Shown here: positions 45,237 to 59,178 of the stretch, piece after piece
Layout of the letters: every line of letters starts with the position of its first letter
Position numbering within the stretch: the stretch's first letter is position 1
DNA from: Malania oleifera
Taxonomy: Eukaryota; Streptophyta; Magnoliopsida; Santalales; Ximeniaceae
Assembly: GCF_029873635.1 (NCBI RefSeq)
Contig: NC_080418.1
Coordinates: forward strand, 16,825,388 to 16,889,387
DNA: 64,000 bases
Direction of reading: 5' to 3'
The notes under the pieces: model-generated
What the model saw: only the letters and a program-made list of their open reading frames with translations
Databases searched by the model: none
Told to the model about the DNA's origin: nothing
Position numbers and translations under genes: made by a program

Positions 45237-46109
45237 CTGTGTAATCATTTGAATAAAAACTGTATATGTATACACATTTTGTTTGTATAAAATCCATAAA
45301 ATATCTAACTACATCTGTACAACTTGATATATTGAAAAACTGTATAAAACTCCATATCAAATAATATCTACTCAGGCCACACGTACTTTAAAAATTCGTA
45401 TTCTGTATAATAAATGGTGTACATGCATATATATATATATATATATTATGATAACGTAAGTAAATCTCCTAGCATAGCATATTTCTCTTACCTATTTTTT
45501 GAAAAGCCTTCACTGAACTCTGGTCCTACACCCATAGGGTTCTTCACTCAACACACTGAAACGAAATCCCCCAAAACAAAACATCAGTATTTTCCTGCAT
45601 ACAACATTTCCTATAACTGCAGGAAAAGCATATTCTAAATAAAACACCTTACCCTGAGTTTGGGATGAATTCCAAACTAACTCCACCAACGATTAGCTCC
45701 AGTAGACTTGTAGAGAACTTTGTTAGGAGCGTCGTGGTGGCCTCAAATCTTCAATTCGGCGAGCAACAGACCTAGAATCGAAGAGAGAAGGAGCGAGAGA
45801 CGTTTTAGAGAGCAAGAGAGAGACAGAGAGAGGAAGTTTTTATGCAAATTTTCTGTTGAAAAATCTAGGTTTCCACTATTTATAACCCTAGATTCGTCGA
45901 CGAGACACGTCATCTCGTTGATGAGTCCTTAAAGAATTTCGTCGACAAACTTCCTCCCTCGTCGACAAATTTCAGACTGCCCCAAAAATCTCTCTCGGTA
46001 TTTTCTCATCGACGAAACCTGTCCTCGTCAATGAGTTCCTCTTATATCCTCGTCGATGAATCCCTTGTGTTCATCGATAAGATGCTGAAAAATTTCTCGG
46101 GTTATTACA
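44114..46109 (-). repeat. Gypsy-A 3' LTR (left end)
   Basis: It includes a (CA)n(TA)n microsatellite at 45185-45237, a minus-strand TATAAATAG at 45876-45884, and GTCGAC-type dyads from 45896 to about 46080. Eleven bases separate the TATA box and first GTCGAC. Confidence 0.93.
45185..45237. repeat. (CA)n(TA)n microsatellite in the Gypsy-A LTR
   Basis: About 15 CA units then 12 TA units. The matching position in the other Gypsy-A LTR (61350-61374) has only TA units, so the CA part expanded or was lost after insertion. Confidence 0.9.
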
Positions 46110-46348
46110 TTCTCCCCTCATAAAATTTCGTCCTCAAATTTACTATCTAGACTGAACACCATTATACACTCTACCATCTCATAAAGGTAAAGGTTCTACT
46201 TATTTTATTACTTACCCTCGCTTATAGCGGAGGAATACCATGGTTACATTCTATGTTTTGGGAGATTACACATATAAAACTAAAAACTATCTATTAACTA
46301 AAATCGATACATGTACTTGCAAAAGAAATAGTATCTAACTATTATACT

Positions 46349-47630
46349 TTACCTGCTATCACCATCCTCTTCGAACAATTGCAGGTATCTTTGTCTGATT
46401 TGCTCCTCGAGCTCCCAAGAAGCTTCCTCTATATCATGATTTTTCCACAAAACCTTTACTAACGGAATTTATTTTGTGCGCAGTGTCTGTGTCTTTTTAT
46501 CCAAGATCTGTACCAATACTTCTTTGTAAACCAACGAATCTTTAAGCTCTATCTCTGCATAGTTGATAATGTGGGACAATTTTGAGACGTATTTCCTCAA
46601 CATAGCAACAAGAAATACATTGTGTATTCTGGATAAAATTGGCGATAGAACTAGCCTATAGGCAACTGACCCTATTCTTTTTAATATCTCAAAAGGGCCA
46701 ATATACCTAGGGCTCAGCTTGCCCTTATTTCCAAACCTCATAACTCCTTTCAAAGGAGCTATTTTCAAAAATACTTGATCTCCCACATCAAATTCTAGTT
46801 TCCGATGATGAGTGTTTACATAACTTTTCTGCTGACTCTACGCGGTGCTGATTCTTTCTTTAATTAGTCGGACCTTATCACACGTCTGCTGTATAATCTA
46901 TGGACCTAAAACTCGCCTCTCGCCTAGCTCATCTAAGAAGAGAGGAGAATGACATCTCTTGCCATACAGTGCCTCGTATGGAGCCATGCCGATACTAGCC
47001 TAGTAGCTGTTATTATAGGCAAATTCAACTAGTGGTAAAAACTAGGTCCAGCTACCCTCAAAATCCAGCACGTAAGCACGAAGCATATCTTCTAAAGTCT
47101 GGATTGTCCTCTCGGTCTGACCATCTGTCTGAGGATGGAAAGCAGTGCTAAATGCTAACTATGTACCCATAGTCTCCTAAAAACCTTTCCAGAATCGTGA
47201 AGTAAATCAAGGGTCTCGGTCCGAGACTATGGATACTGGCACACCATAGATGCGAACTATCTTCTGAATATAAATCTTCGCCAACCTATCCATGGAATAA
47301 CCGACTTTAATAGGGATGAAATGAGCGGTCTTCGTTAGACGATCAACAACCGCCCAAATCACGTTCAATCCCTAACGCACTAACGGTAACCCCATAACGA
47401 AATCCATCGAAACATATCCCATTTCCACTCTGGAATAAACAACGACTGTAACTGTCCTGCTGGTTTCTGGTGCTCAGCCTTAACTTGTTGGCACGTCAAG
47501 CATTGCTGAATAAATTCGGCTATCTCCCTCTTCATCCCACTCCACCAAAAATACTCCCGCAGATCCCGATACATTTTAGTGCTACCTGGATGTACGGTGT
47601 ATAGGGATCTGTGAGCCTCCTTCAATATAG
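46349..47630 (-). pseudogene. Gypsy-A integrase and chromodomain
   Basis: Minus strand: HHCC zinc half with HRSLYTVHPGSTKMYRDLRE and [11 protein letters not shown] intact (47625-47440). The catalytic core downstream has frame breaks. Then FGNKGKLSPRYIGPFEIL and YKEVLVQILDKK (46786-46469), and a chromodomain tail EEASWELEEQIRQRY with TAA at 46349-46351. Broken but complete in order. Confidence 0.85.
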
Positions 47631-47715
47631 TTCTCCTAATCTCGGTATCTGTAGGAACACATAACCTAGTACAGAATCGTAGGGCTCTGTCATCTGATAT
47701 ACTAAACTCCTCACC

Positions 47716-49128
47716 TTAACCATAACGCACCCTAGACATTACCTCTGCCAACTCTACATCATCACCCTGAGCTGCTTTAATCCTCTCGTATAACGTAGGC
47801 TGAACCACTAGACTGGAAATGACTGCCTGAGGACTCTCCTGTATTAACTCTATACTAAGTCGCTCCAAATCCACCAGAATTGAGTGCTGAATCTCCATAG
47901 TTGCCAGTACGAGTCCCACTGATTTCCTGCTCAGAGCATTTGCCACTACATTTGCCTTCCCTAGGTGGTAACTAATTGTGTAGTCATAATCTTTAATAAG
48001 CTCTAACTACCTTCGTTGCCTCATATTCAGCTCTTTCTGGGTGAATAAATATTTCAGGCTTTTGTGATCCATAAAAATCTCGCACTTTCCACCATATAGG
48101 TAATGCCTCCAGATCTTGAGAGCGTACACCACTGCGGCTAATTCTAAATCATGGACAGGATAATTCTTCTCATATTCTTTAAGCTGTCTAGAAGCATACA
48201 CAATGACTCTACCGTACTGCATCAATGCGCACCCAAGTCCCTTCAGGGACGCATCACTGTATATCACAAACCCATCCTCCCTTGAAGGAATAGCCAGTAC
48301 TGGAGTTAAAATTAACCGCCGCTTTAACTCTTGAAAACTTTTCCTCGTAAGTCATGTTAACGGACCTTACAACCTGGAGAAGCCATCCATGAAGCGCTGG
48401 TAATAGCCTGCCAATCCCAGAAAACTCCTAACTTCTTGAACATTTCCTGACCTTTCCTAATTCAGTTCTGCTTATATTTTACTCGGATCAACTGACACTC
48501 CCACTTCAGAGATCACATGGTCGAGAAAGGTAACCTACCTTAATCAAAACTCACACTTCTTGAATTTTGTATAAAATTTTCTTTCCCTTAATACCTGCAA
48601 CACTAGTCTCAAATGATGCTCGTGCTCCTCAAAACTTCTTCAATAAACCAGTATATCATCAATAAACACAACCACAAACTGATCTAAGTATTGATGGAAC
48701 ACCCGATTCATTAAGTCCATAAATACTGCAGGTGCATTAGTCAACCCAAACGACATCACTAAGAACTTGTAATACCCATATCTGGTACAGAATGCGGTCT
48801 TCAATATATCTTCTGCTTTAACCTTCGCCTGATGGTAATCCGATCGCAGGTCAATTTTAGAATAAACTCAGGTCCCCTAAAGCTGATCAAATAAATCATC
48901 GATCATAGGGAGAGGGTATTTATTCTTGATTGTTAGTTTGTGTATCTTCCTATAATCAATACATAATCTCATGGTTCCGTCCTTCTTTTTCACGAACAGA
49001 ATTAACACTCCCCAGGGTGACATACTGGGCCTGATGAAACCTTTACCCAGCAATTCTTGTAACTGATCTTTCAACTCTTTTAACTCTATTGGGGCCATAC
49101 CGGTATGGTGCTTTAGATATTGGTGCAA
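47716..49128 (-). pseudogene. Gypsy-A reverse transcriptase and RNase H
   Basis: [19 protein letters not shown] opens RT at 49128-48877. FIDDILVY follows near 48650 with both Asp, then a stop where relatives have Ser. The RNase H piece 48267-48007 reads [19 protein letters not shown] and [33 protein letters not shown] shows Asp to Asn in a usually conserved VADALS. Several frameshifts are present. Confidence 0.85.
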
Positions 49129-49512
49129 ATCTTGGCAACAAATCTATAGTAAACTCAATCTCTCGGTCAGGCTGTAAACTAGGAAATTCTTCTGGAAAGA
49201 CATTTGGAAATTCTCTCACTACTAGTATGTTAGCTTGTTTTAATTCTTCTTTTGGAAATTCTCTTATGTATGCAACATACCCATGGCAACCATCCTATAG
49301 CAATCTCCTCACCTGAATAGCCAACACCAACTATGGTAAGGCACTACACGTGAACCCACAAATCTAAATTCTTGCTCGTCCAGGGGTTTGAAAATCACTA
49401 CCTTCTAATGGCAATCTATATTGGCATGATGAGTAGCTAGCCAGTCCATGCCCAGTATCATATCAAACCCCTGCATATCTAGTACCATGAGATCAGCTGG
49501 TAATGCTTTCTC

Positions 49513-49770
49513 CTAAATACTTACTGTAAAGTTACGAAGCACCTTCCTACATCTTACCACAGATCCCATCGGCGTACCAACAGACAGTTCTACATCTAAT
49601 GACTGTGTTTCTACCCTAATTATTCTGACATTACCCACTGACACAAAGGAGTGGGTGGCACCCGTATCAAATAAAACAACAACTTTATATAGGAAAGCAA
49701 TAAGAGTACCTGTAACTACGTCTTCGACCGTCTCAGCGTCACCTATCGTCAACGCATAGACCCTCACCAA
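49513..49770 (-). pseudogene. Gypsy-A protease
   Basis: VYALTIGDAETVEDVVTG and VVLFDTGATHSFVS: the catalytic Asp is present, unlike Gypsy-C. The frame ends at 49513, before the flap region. Confidence 0.85.
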
Positions 49771-50801
49771 CGCAGTATTCCTTTGTTGGCCTCCGTGGGG
49801 CGCCTGATATCCACCTCAAAATGGCCTAGGAGCCGGTACATAACCTGGTGGCATCTGACAAGATTGAGCCATATGATCGGGTATCCTGCAGCGATAAAAG
49901 GCATTCTCCCCTAGTCGACACTCACCAGGGTGCCTCCGTCCGCATTTAGGAAAAATGGGAGGAAGCTGTCCGCCCTGAAATCCACCGTGCTCTACCATCT
50001 ATCTCTGGCCTCCTCCAAATCTACCTCCTCTCCAAGGGTCTCGAATGGGACCCACCTGAAAACTCGAGGGTGTGGTCCTCTTATTCTGACTCGGCATCTC
50101 AGTCTCCCTCAGCAAACTTTCCTCTGCTATAATAGCCTTAACAACCAACTCTAAGAAATCCTGGATCCTCAGTACTGCCACTTGCTTGTAAATATCTCGT
50201 CCTAGGTTCCTCTCAAACATTCTCGCCTTCCTCATTTCGTCTGGAACAATATAAGGGCAGAAACGTGATAACTCAATAAATCTCGCAGCATACTGCTGGA
50301 CAGTCATCAACCCATGGGAGAGACTCAGAAACTCCTATACTTAAGCCTCTCTAACTGAGGCAGGATAGTATCTATCGAAGAACACGTCCCTGAATCGTAC
50401 CCAAGTCATCGGTACTGGAATCGCCCTCTGCTCCTCCAACAGTCTGGTGGATGACCACCATCTCTCGGCCTCCCCCGCTAGCCTATACGTGGCATATAAG
50501 ACTCTCTGCTCGTCGGTTCAGTGAAGTACTATTAGAATCTTCTCCATTTCCTACAACCAATTTTTTGCAACTGCAGGGTCATCTGCTCCAGAAAACGCTG
50601 GCAGGATCATCTTCATAAATTTCTTTATAGTGTATCCCTAAACTGAAGATGCACCTCCCTGCTCTCTAGAACTCCGTGCTATCTTAGCCATAACTTGCTA
50701 AGCCACACTATGTAGCACAACATCTGAATCTCCACCCCTGCACCAAAAGGACCCGCTCCATCATCACCACTAGCGTGAGCGCTACTGTTTCCTAGGTCCA
50801 T
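49771..50801 (-). pseudogene. Gypsy-A gag, strongly decayed
   Basis: ATG at 50799-50801 reads MDLGNSSAHAS. Only two pieces stay open: 50310-49999 ([17 protein letters not shown]) and 49998-49816 with a knuckle whose first Cys is Phe (FYRCRIPDHMAQSC). Multiple frameshifts lie between. Confidence 0.82.
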
Positions 50802-51113
50802 CCTACAAATATATAGAACACTATTTCAAAATCCTATTCCCCATACAGACCTAACTTATCTCTTTTAACTAGAACTTCAAATCCTTTATTAACCATTCCC
50901 CTAATCCTAGCCCCAAAATCCAATCCTATAACCCAAACACACGACTCGTTGATAGTTTACTATGGCTATCCTGAAATCGTCACCCTAGGAAAAACATAGA
51001 AACCACCACAAAATCCTGTATCCAGATCACAGAACAAAACTCCAAATCCTTTTTCCTATATTTTGGTATTGTTTCCCACTGCACTCTAGAGTCTAAAGAA
51101 CCTAGCAACCTAG

Positions 51114-51125
51114 GCTCTGATACCA
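51114..51125 (-). other. Gypsy-A primer-binding site
   Basis: The minus strand reads TGGTATCAGAGC, three bases inside the 5' LTR that starts at 51129. Confidence 0.92.
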
Positions 51126-52101
51126 AACTGTAATGGCCTAAAAAATATATCATTTTTTTATATAATCATACCAATGCAGCAGAAAGATAAGTCATACATC
51201 CATATACACTATAGAATACCAGAATTCAGTAGATACAGACTATAACTATAAAACATTTCCCTCCAGTATCATCTATCTCACAAGTACAAAACTCTATCAC
51301 AAACTCACCCTACAACCAGGGTAATCTAGAAATCTCTATCCGTGAGTTTGATCTGCTCACCTGAAAAATGTTAGAATAATAGGGTGAGTCGACGCTCAGT
51401 AAGTGGAAATATGTTATTACTAGTGTGTGGCGACTAAGTTACATATAAACTTTAAATAACATCCAAGTTATAATAAAATGATAAATCTGTAAAGCATATC
51501 TTACATTTTTCGCAGTTTAAAACATATCTATATCATCTGAATTTTTCTACTTTTCATACTGCTAATATCATACTATATTCATCAAATACTGTAAAATTGT
51601 ATACATATACATAACTATGCTTTATCCCTGGAACTCTAAATGTCATGATTTGACTCCTCATGACAGGGTTGTGTGGCTCGTAGGCGGGACTTAACCTGGT
51701 TGGCCCTCCAGGAAAGTCACTATACTCTACACTACCCCAACCTGGCCAAACTGCATACTCTCCTAGGTGCGGGACTAGCTGCTACCTCGTCAAAATGGCC
51801 CCCTCAACCCAGCGAACTGGGGAGCCATATACTCTCCGAACACAGTTAACGGTACCCACACACTATCTGATATATGTGGTTACACTCTATTTGTATTAGC
51901 AAAGGTACCATGCTCTGTTTTCTACATCTGTATATGTCTGTAATCGTTTCACAGGGATCTGATACTATATATTTACATATATACTCTTTTACTGTTTTCA
52001 TCATATTTCCAAAATAACCATAACACTATAATTCTGTATTGTAAATACTATAATGTTTGTAGCATCTTGATGCTATAACTGTATAATCTGTTTGTATCTT
52101 C

Positions 52102-53812
52102 TATAACGACCCAGCCCTTTATACGGCCTAGGTGTCACTCACTCATACTAAATACATGTACTTGTTCAAGATACGTAAATAACCCACCCTAACTAGGGAC
52201 ATACGGGTATAAATCATACATAATTTCGATGCAAATGTTGCGGAAAAACATAAACATCCATTGATATTTCTATTAGTCTTATACTAGAACATACTAATAC
52301 ATCCATAATTACATAAATCCAAATATATAATAAATCGTGTTATTACAATCCCCCAGAAAAGAACTTCAACTATGTTTAATACAGGATTCAAATGCTTACG
52401 TAAGCTAAACCAAAAAAATAGTCTCCCTAGGCCCTTTAGCTACTAGGACCGACGTACTGATGGACCAGAAAACAAAGGTTGTATAATAGGGTGAGACACC
52501 TCTCAGTAAGGAAGAAAGTGTTACAACAGTGTGTGACTGCATATATGCACATTTTCATGCAACTCATATGTTTGAAACATTTATTTATAGTACTGTAATA
52601 TATAACATATATCTGCACATCAAGTATTTAAATCATGCATATAATTATTAGAATAACAACCAGCTTGACATACATGTATTGCCTATTTACCCCATGACAC
52701 GGGTTGTGCACTGATATCTCCAATAATGCCATGTTTGTGTAGACATTTGTCAAGTATGTATATATAGTCTGACTGCCCCCATTTGGTTTATTACTTCACC
52801 AGTGGTTTCATTACACCTGCTAGTTGACCGTCTATGTACCCACACTGATTTTAAACATGTGTGGTTGTACTGTACCCTTCCAGCTGAGGAATTCCCTGCC
52901 ATTGGGAGTATCTTTCAACTCCATTAATGAAGCTTTTTCAACTTCTCACGTTGGAGTATCTTTCAACTCTTTTGGTAGAAAGCTGTGGTTCTATTTATCA
53001 TATATACAATTTATAGCAAAATATAGTAACTTGTGCAATTCTAGTATTTTCACAAATTTAAATAATCACATCGGGTTCAAACCGACGCCTAGCCACTCGG
53101 TTTACCCTTTTTACATATATATATACAGCTCGGTGTATAATCGGCCTCTGTTTTCCACATTTTCAATATAACAAATTGGAACTCCGTTCCCATAATCTAT
53201 ATCAATAGTATAGAAAATTCATACATTTCCATTCATATATCACACGAGTTTAGTCCAAAAATCCGCTAATTGATATAAATCCAGTAACCATCACTTAAAA
53301 AGAAAAGTAAAGGATTCAAGCATCTCCTATTACAATATAAATGCGAATAAGTAATTTTCGTAAAATTTGGAGATCATACGCCAATATCCTCATTTTTTTC
53401 CAAAAACCAAAAAAATCATGAAATCAACATTTCTACTCGATAGAATTTAGCAAATAAGCAGTTAAATCATACATATAAATATAAACTAGTTTTTTAGCGG
53501 TTTAGTTTTCCAAAAATAACTGTTGTAATCAATTTCTCCTTACATTAAACTCAAAATGAAACTTCATACAAAACGGTCTAAATCGACAACCCGAGACCTC
53601 GAAACCTAAAAACCACAGAACACAACCTTACCATAACTTCGACTACTATCCAAATATCCAATAAAATTTGAGATTAGATCCTTACCTCGATTTTTTGGGA
53701 AACTCAAAAATCTCTGACACTACGATCCGATCCACTAAAATTTTAGAGTTTCCTATTCTGATCCATGCAATAACCTCCGTTTTTGGAAACGGACAACGAA
53801 CGGCGAAGAATC

Positions 53813-53871
<59 letters not shown>

Positions 53872-54157
53872 TTGGAAAGAAACTTAGCTTCTAAGCAACC
53901 AAAATGGATATTTATGGGGCCTTTGACCAAGTCCAACGTGTCGACGAGGTGGCATCTTTGTCAACAAATCCACCATACAGTTCGTCAACGAGGCCATCCC
54001 TTCATCGCTGAGTCCAAGTTCCGAATATTTCTCTGATCCGCTCGGTATTTGCTCATTGACGAGACTCTGAATTTCGTCGACGAGGATCTAAAGGATTTCG
54101 TCGACAAACGTGACTTTTCGTCGACGAACCCAGCTTATACAGGTTTGGGTCTCTACA
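52102..54157 (-). repeat. Gypsy-B 3' LTR (left end)
   Basis: It contains a pure (GA)n tract at 53816-53868, a minus-strand TATA-like box near 53908-53915 and GTCGAC-type dyads between about 53938 and 54126. The duplicated phrase GGAGTATCTTTCAACTC occurs twice near 52903 and 52952. Confidence 0.93.
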
Positions 54158-54412
54158 ATCTCCCCTCTTTATAAGAATTTCGTCCTTGAAATTTATTAAT
54201 AATTATTAACATAATCTTTTCTTATAATCCCGCTTTACAAAAGAGTTGACCATCACCCACAAAGTGACTTTGGTCCAAATTCATTACATGCCCTTACATA
54301 TGGTGGAGGAATACTGTGGTTACACAAAAGATACTTCGGAAGATTACATCTATAAGCAAGACTCTCCCAAAGATCATACCATTCAATCTATAGCATCTAT
54401 ACTACTATATAC

Positions 54413-55696
54413 CTATGTACTATCAAATAATTGTGGGTACTTCTGGCGTATTTCAGATTCTAATTCCCCTGAAATTTCTTCCACTATATGGTTATGCCAT
54501 AATACCTTTACGAGAGGTATTTCTTTAGTCCGTAACTATTACACTTTCCGATCCAATATCTGCACCGGTACTTCCTCATACGAAAAGGCTTTGCTGATCT
54601 CTAGAGGTTCGTAATTCAGTATGTGTGATGGATCTGGTAAGTACTTCCTCAGTACAAACACGTGAAATACATCATGGACTCTAGATAATGCTGGAGGTAA
54701 AGCCACTCGATAAGCAACCAAACCTATCCTTTCAAGGATCTCAAATGGCCCGATATACCGAGGACTTAGCTTCCCCTTCTTCCTGAATCTCATCACCCCT
54801 TTCATCGGAGCGATTCTCAAGAATACCATATCTCCTATCTCAAATTCCAACTCTCGTCGACAAGTATCAGCATAACTCTTATGTCGACTCTGAGCTACTT
54901 TGATTCTTTCCCTAATCAGTTCGACCTTTGTATAGGTTTGTTGAACTAATTGTGGACCCAGTATCTGCCGCTCACCTACTTGATCCTAGTACAACGGAGA
55001 TCGACACCGATGACCATACAAAGCCTCATAAGGTGCCATCTCTATGTTCGCCTGGTAACTGTTATTATATGCAAACTCAACAAGCGGTAGATATCGTATC
55101 TAACCATCACTGAAATCTAGTACTCAAGCTCACAACATATCCTCTAATGTCTGAATAGCCCCCTCCGACTGTCCATCCGTCTGCGGGTGAAAAGATGTAC
55201 TGAACGTCAGTCGCGATCCCAAGGCATCCTGTAAACTCTTCCAAAATCGAGATGTAAAATGCGGATCCCGATATGAAGCAATAGATATAGGGACACCATG
55301 GATTCGTACCACCTTCTGCACATAAAGCTCTGCTAGCCTATTTAGAGAGTAGTTGACTCTGATTGGAATGAAATGTGCAGTCTTCGTCAGCTGATCCACT
55401 ATAACCCATATGACATTCTGCCCATGCACCACCGCAGGTAAACCCGTCACAAAATCCATCGAGACGTGTTCCCACTTCCACTCAGGGACGTCAAGTGGCT
55501 GAAGTGGTCCTACCGGCCTCTCATGTTCTGCTATGATCTGCTGATATGTCAGGCACTGCTCTAAAAAATGAGTGATCTCTCTTTTCATGTTGGACCACCA
55601 GAAAGATTCCCTCAAATCCCAATACATTTTTGTACTACCAGGATGTATATTATAAAGTGAACGATGTGCCTCCTCTAGAATGATCCGTTTGATCAC
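54413..55696 (-). pseudogene. Gypsy-B integrase and chromodomain
   Basis: The frame 55696-55130 is open for 188 codons: HRSLYNIHPGSTKMYWDLRE, then CLTYQQ where the second zinc Cys is Tyr; MDFVTGLPAV (Asp), SYRDPHFTSRF (Asp) and DGQSEGAIQ (Glu) give the DDE set. Frame 54850-54539 carries KKGKLSPRYIGPFEILERIG and YEEVPVQILDRK. The chromodomain ends ESEIRQKYPQLFDST with TAG at 54413-54415. Confidence 0.88.
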
Positions 55697-55839
55697 GGCA
55701 TCATTCTATACAGAAACCCTGCCACGAAATCTCAATATCCCACATTGGAGACACTAAAATTCGGCTTCAACCCCTTTTGAACTCCTTCCGTAATCTCAAC
55801 CAACTCTGGATCCTCCTTCTGTGCCATACGGATCCTCTC

Positions 55840-57404
55840 CTACAAGGTTGGCTGTACCACCAAGCTAGCAAGGACAACCTGATAGTTTCCTTCTACTACC
55901 TCCAAACTCAACCTTTTAAGGTCCATACAGATCTGATGCGGAACCTCCACTGCTGAAATAGACGTATCCACAGACTTCCGACTTAGAGCATCAGCTACCA
56001 CATTAGCCTTTCCTAGGTGATAGCTAATAACACAGTCGTAGTCTTTAATCAACTTAAGCCATCTACGCTATCTAATATTGATCTCCTTCTGGGTGAGAAA
56101 GTATTTAAGACTTTTATGGTCAGTAAAAATCTCACACCTTTCACCGTACATGTAGTGCCTCCAAATTTTCAGTGCAAACACTACCGCTGCTAACTCTATA
56201 TCATGCGTTAGGTAGTTCTTCTCGTATTCTTTGAGTTTACGAGAAGGGTAAGCAACCACTTTGCTTTGCTGCATCAGAAAACTGTCAAGACCTTTTTTTG
56301 AAGCATCACTGTAAATAACAAAGCCACCATCACTCGATGGAAGAGTGAGAACTGGAGCAGTGACCAGTCGCCATTTTAGCTCCTGGAAACTCAGCTCACA
56401 CTCATCCGTCCAATCATACCTCACGTTCTTCCGCATGAGTCTCGTCAAAGGACCTACTAATATAGAGAACCCTTCCATGAACCGATGGTAGTAACCTGCA
56501 AGACCCAAAAAACTTTTGACCTCCTGAACATTCTTCGGTCTCGCCCAGTCCATTATTGCTTCAATCTTACATGGGTCCACTGATATACCTTCATTAGACA
56601 CCACATGCCCCAGAAATGCAATCTGTTCTAGCCAGAACTCGCACTTCTTCAGTTTAACATACAACCTCTCATCCCTAAGCATCTGCAATACTAGCCTCAA
56701 ATGAACTTCATGCTCTGCAGCACTCCAGAATACACTAGGATATCATCGATAAATACCACAACGAACCGGTCTAAATATTCGTGAAAGACCCTATTCATCA
56801 AATCCATAAAGGCTACAGGTGCATTAGTCAAACCAAAAGGCATAACCATAAATTCAAAATGGCCATACCGGGTTCGAAATATAGTTTTGGAGATGTCCTC
56901 CGCTTTCACCTTCAGTTGGTGATACCCAGACCGTTGGTCAATTTTGGAGAAGACCTGCGTGCCCTAAAGTTGGTCACACAAATCATCGATCCTGGGTAGC
57001 AGATATTTATTCTTTAATGTCACTTTATTTAGTTCTAGGTAGTCGATGCACATCCTCATCGATCCATCCTTCTTCTTCATAAATAACACTAGTGCTCCCC
57101 AAGGGGAAATACTTGGTCGAATATATCCCTTGTCTAGCAGTTCCTGAAGTTGTTCTTTCAACTCCCTCAATTCGGTTGGAGCCATACGATACGGAGCTTT
57201 CGATATCGGCGCCGTACCTGGAACTAACTCAATAGCAAATTTCACTTCACGGTCTGGAGGTAAACGTGGCAAGTCCTCCGAAAATACATCAGAGAAGTCG
57301 CGCACTACAACAATCATCTCTGATTCCCGTTCCTCTACTGGCATGTCTTTCACAAACCCTAGATATTCTTGGCACCCTTTAAGGAGTAGCCTTCTAACTT
57401 GCAT
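55840..57404 (-). pseudogene. Gypsy-B reverse transcriptase and RNase H
   Basis: 57404-56964 holds the protease-RT linker and [19 protein letters not shown]. 56909-56697 has [20 protein letters not shown] and [14 protein letters not shown] with both catalytic Asp. 56700-56068 continues with [30 protein letters not shown] and RNase [20 protein letters not shown] stop interrupts near 56060. It is close to a complete enzyme apart from about four breaks. Confidence 0.88.
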
Positions 57405-57458
57405 AGTAGAAAGGATTTGTGGTGTAGAACGTACAGACGATCCAAGGAATTGAAATTC

Positions 57459-57833
57459 CTACTTCCCTGGCGGTCTGAACAACACCTCCCTCCTGTGGCA
57501 ATTGATATTGGCATAACTAGCAGACAACCAATCCATCCCTATGATGATATCAATGCCATACATGTCGTACATCACAAAGTCAACAAGTAGCACCCTTCCT
57601 CGGATTTCAACCGAGAAATCACGAACTACCTTGCTACACTCGACCACAGATCCAGACGGTGTAGCCACCATTAGTTCATAATCTAACAATTGCACCTCTA
57701 ATCCACACAATTTAACAAAACCTCGGGAAATAAAAGAATGCATTGCCTCGGAATCTTCATAAGATAGCATATAAATGATACCTGTGACTACGTCACCAGC
57801 GTTCTTAACGTAACCAGGAGTCAAAGAATACAC
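57459..57833 (-). pseudogene. Gypsy-B protease, active site damaged
   Basis: The frame reads YMLSYEDSEAMHSFISRGF where relatives have LFDSGATHSFIS: bases are missing before the motif and Gly is changed. DMYGIDIIIGMDWLSASYA downstream is well kept. Confidence 0.82.
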
Positions 57834-58779
57834 CCTCGCTTGAGCCGTACCCCCCTATTGACTGCCACGCTGTGCTGAAGCATTCCCTCTGTATGGCTGC
57901 TGTGAGGCTCTACTATTTCCCTGCATCGGCCAATCTCTAATCTGGTGCCCTTGCCTACCACACCGCATACACGCCCTCGTAGACAACCAACACTACCCCG
58001 AGTGTCTTTTTCCACACAAAGGGCAACATTGAAAACGTGCAGTGTTTTGAGACATACTACCATTGTTCTCATTCCACTTACCCTGTCCTGCCTTAGACGA
58101 AGAATTAGGAGGCGCTGGCCTCTTCTTTGTGACCTGAACCTCTGTGCAAGATCGCTATCTACTTACGAATCTCGCTCCTCAGACCCCTATGAAACTTCCA
58201 AGCCTTCTTCACTTCATCTGGTATCACAAATAGAGCAAATCGGGATAGTTCCTGGAATTTGGCAGCGTACTGCTGCACTGTCAGCGATTGCTGCTTCAGA
58301 TTCATGAATTCTTCCATTTTTGCGTTCTTGACCGTGGTCGAAAAATACCGTTCAAAGAAGAGCTCTTTGAACATTGCCCACGTCAATGCTATTGGTATTG
58401 GTCGGTGCTCTTCCACCTGCTTTACAGACACCCACCATCTCTCAGCCTCGTTTGCTAACTTGAATGTGGCGAACGTGACTTTCTACCTCTCAGTGCAGTT
58501 CAACACGTCTAGGATCTTCTCGATCTCCTGGATCCAATTCTCAGCATGAACTGGATCTGTACTGCCCCCAAAAGACGAGGGCTTCAACCTGGTGAACTGC
58601 TTAATGAAGCAACCCAACTCAGTCGTAGGACGTTCCTGCTCCCTATTCGTCCGCACTACCTTAACCATAAGCTGTTGTGTGAAGTCACGCAACATACTAG
58701 TAGAGTCATTACCAGCCTCAGGGCTGGCACCCTCACTACTACTGCCACCCATGTTGGCAATGATATCCCTTGATTCCAT
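57834..58779 (-). pseudogene. Gypsy-B gag
   Basis: ATG at 58777-58779 reads MESRDIIANMGG; later CFIKQFTRLKPSSFGG, ENWIQEIEKIL and, in a second frame, [19 protein letters not shown] zinc region with CGKRHSG and CMRCGRQGHQ lies around 58025-57950, with a TAG inside. Three or more breaks. Confidence 0.83.
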
Positions 58780-59164
58780 CCTGAAAACAATTACAAGAAT
58801 CCATTAGAAAGGTAATAGCCTAACAATTGACTGATACTATCATGTTATAAACTCAATCTCTTAAATTTATATTCCTAATATTGACATACTCCATTAATTT
58901 GATAATATCAATCGAACTCGAATTTCACCCTTCTACTAGGAAACAAAATCGTCAATGGATTGCCATGATTTTCTGAACCTTTCAACTGATCCAGAAAAAC
59001 ACAGAAATCTATTGATGAATTTTTGTCTCCAGATATACAAAGAAAAATCCAAGGTCTTATCCTTGTCCTATACTCTGGTACACTATCCAAACTAGAAAAT
59101 CCTAAGTTCTGGTCATATCCCTAACTAGGCAGCATGAATCAAATTATACTTCCAACTGGCTATG

Positions 59165-59176
59165 GCTCTGATACCA
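59165..59176 (-). other. Gypsy-B primer-binding site
   Basis: The minus strand reads TGGTATCAGAGC, two bases from the 5' LTR starting at 59179. Confidence 0.92.
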
Positions 59177-59178
59177 AC

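Noticed and set aside
52824..53171. 115-codon ORF in the Gypsy-B LTR and its shorter twin at 59979
   Set aside because: The frame is interrupted in the second LTR, and there is no known domain.
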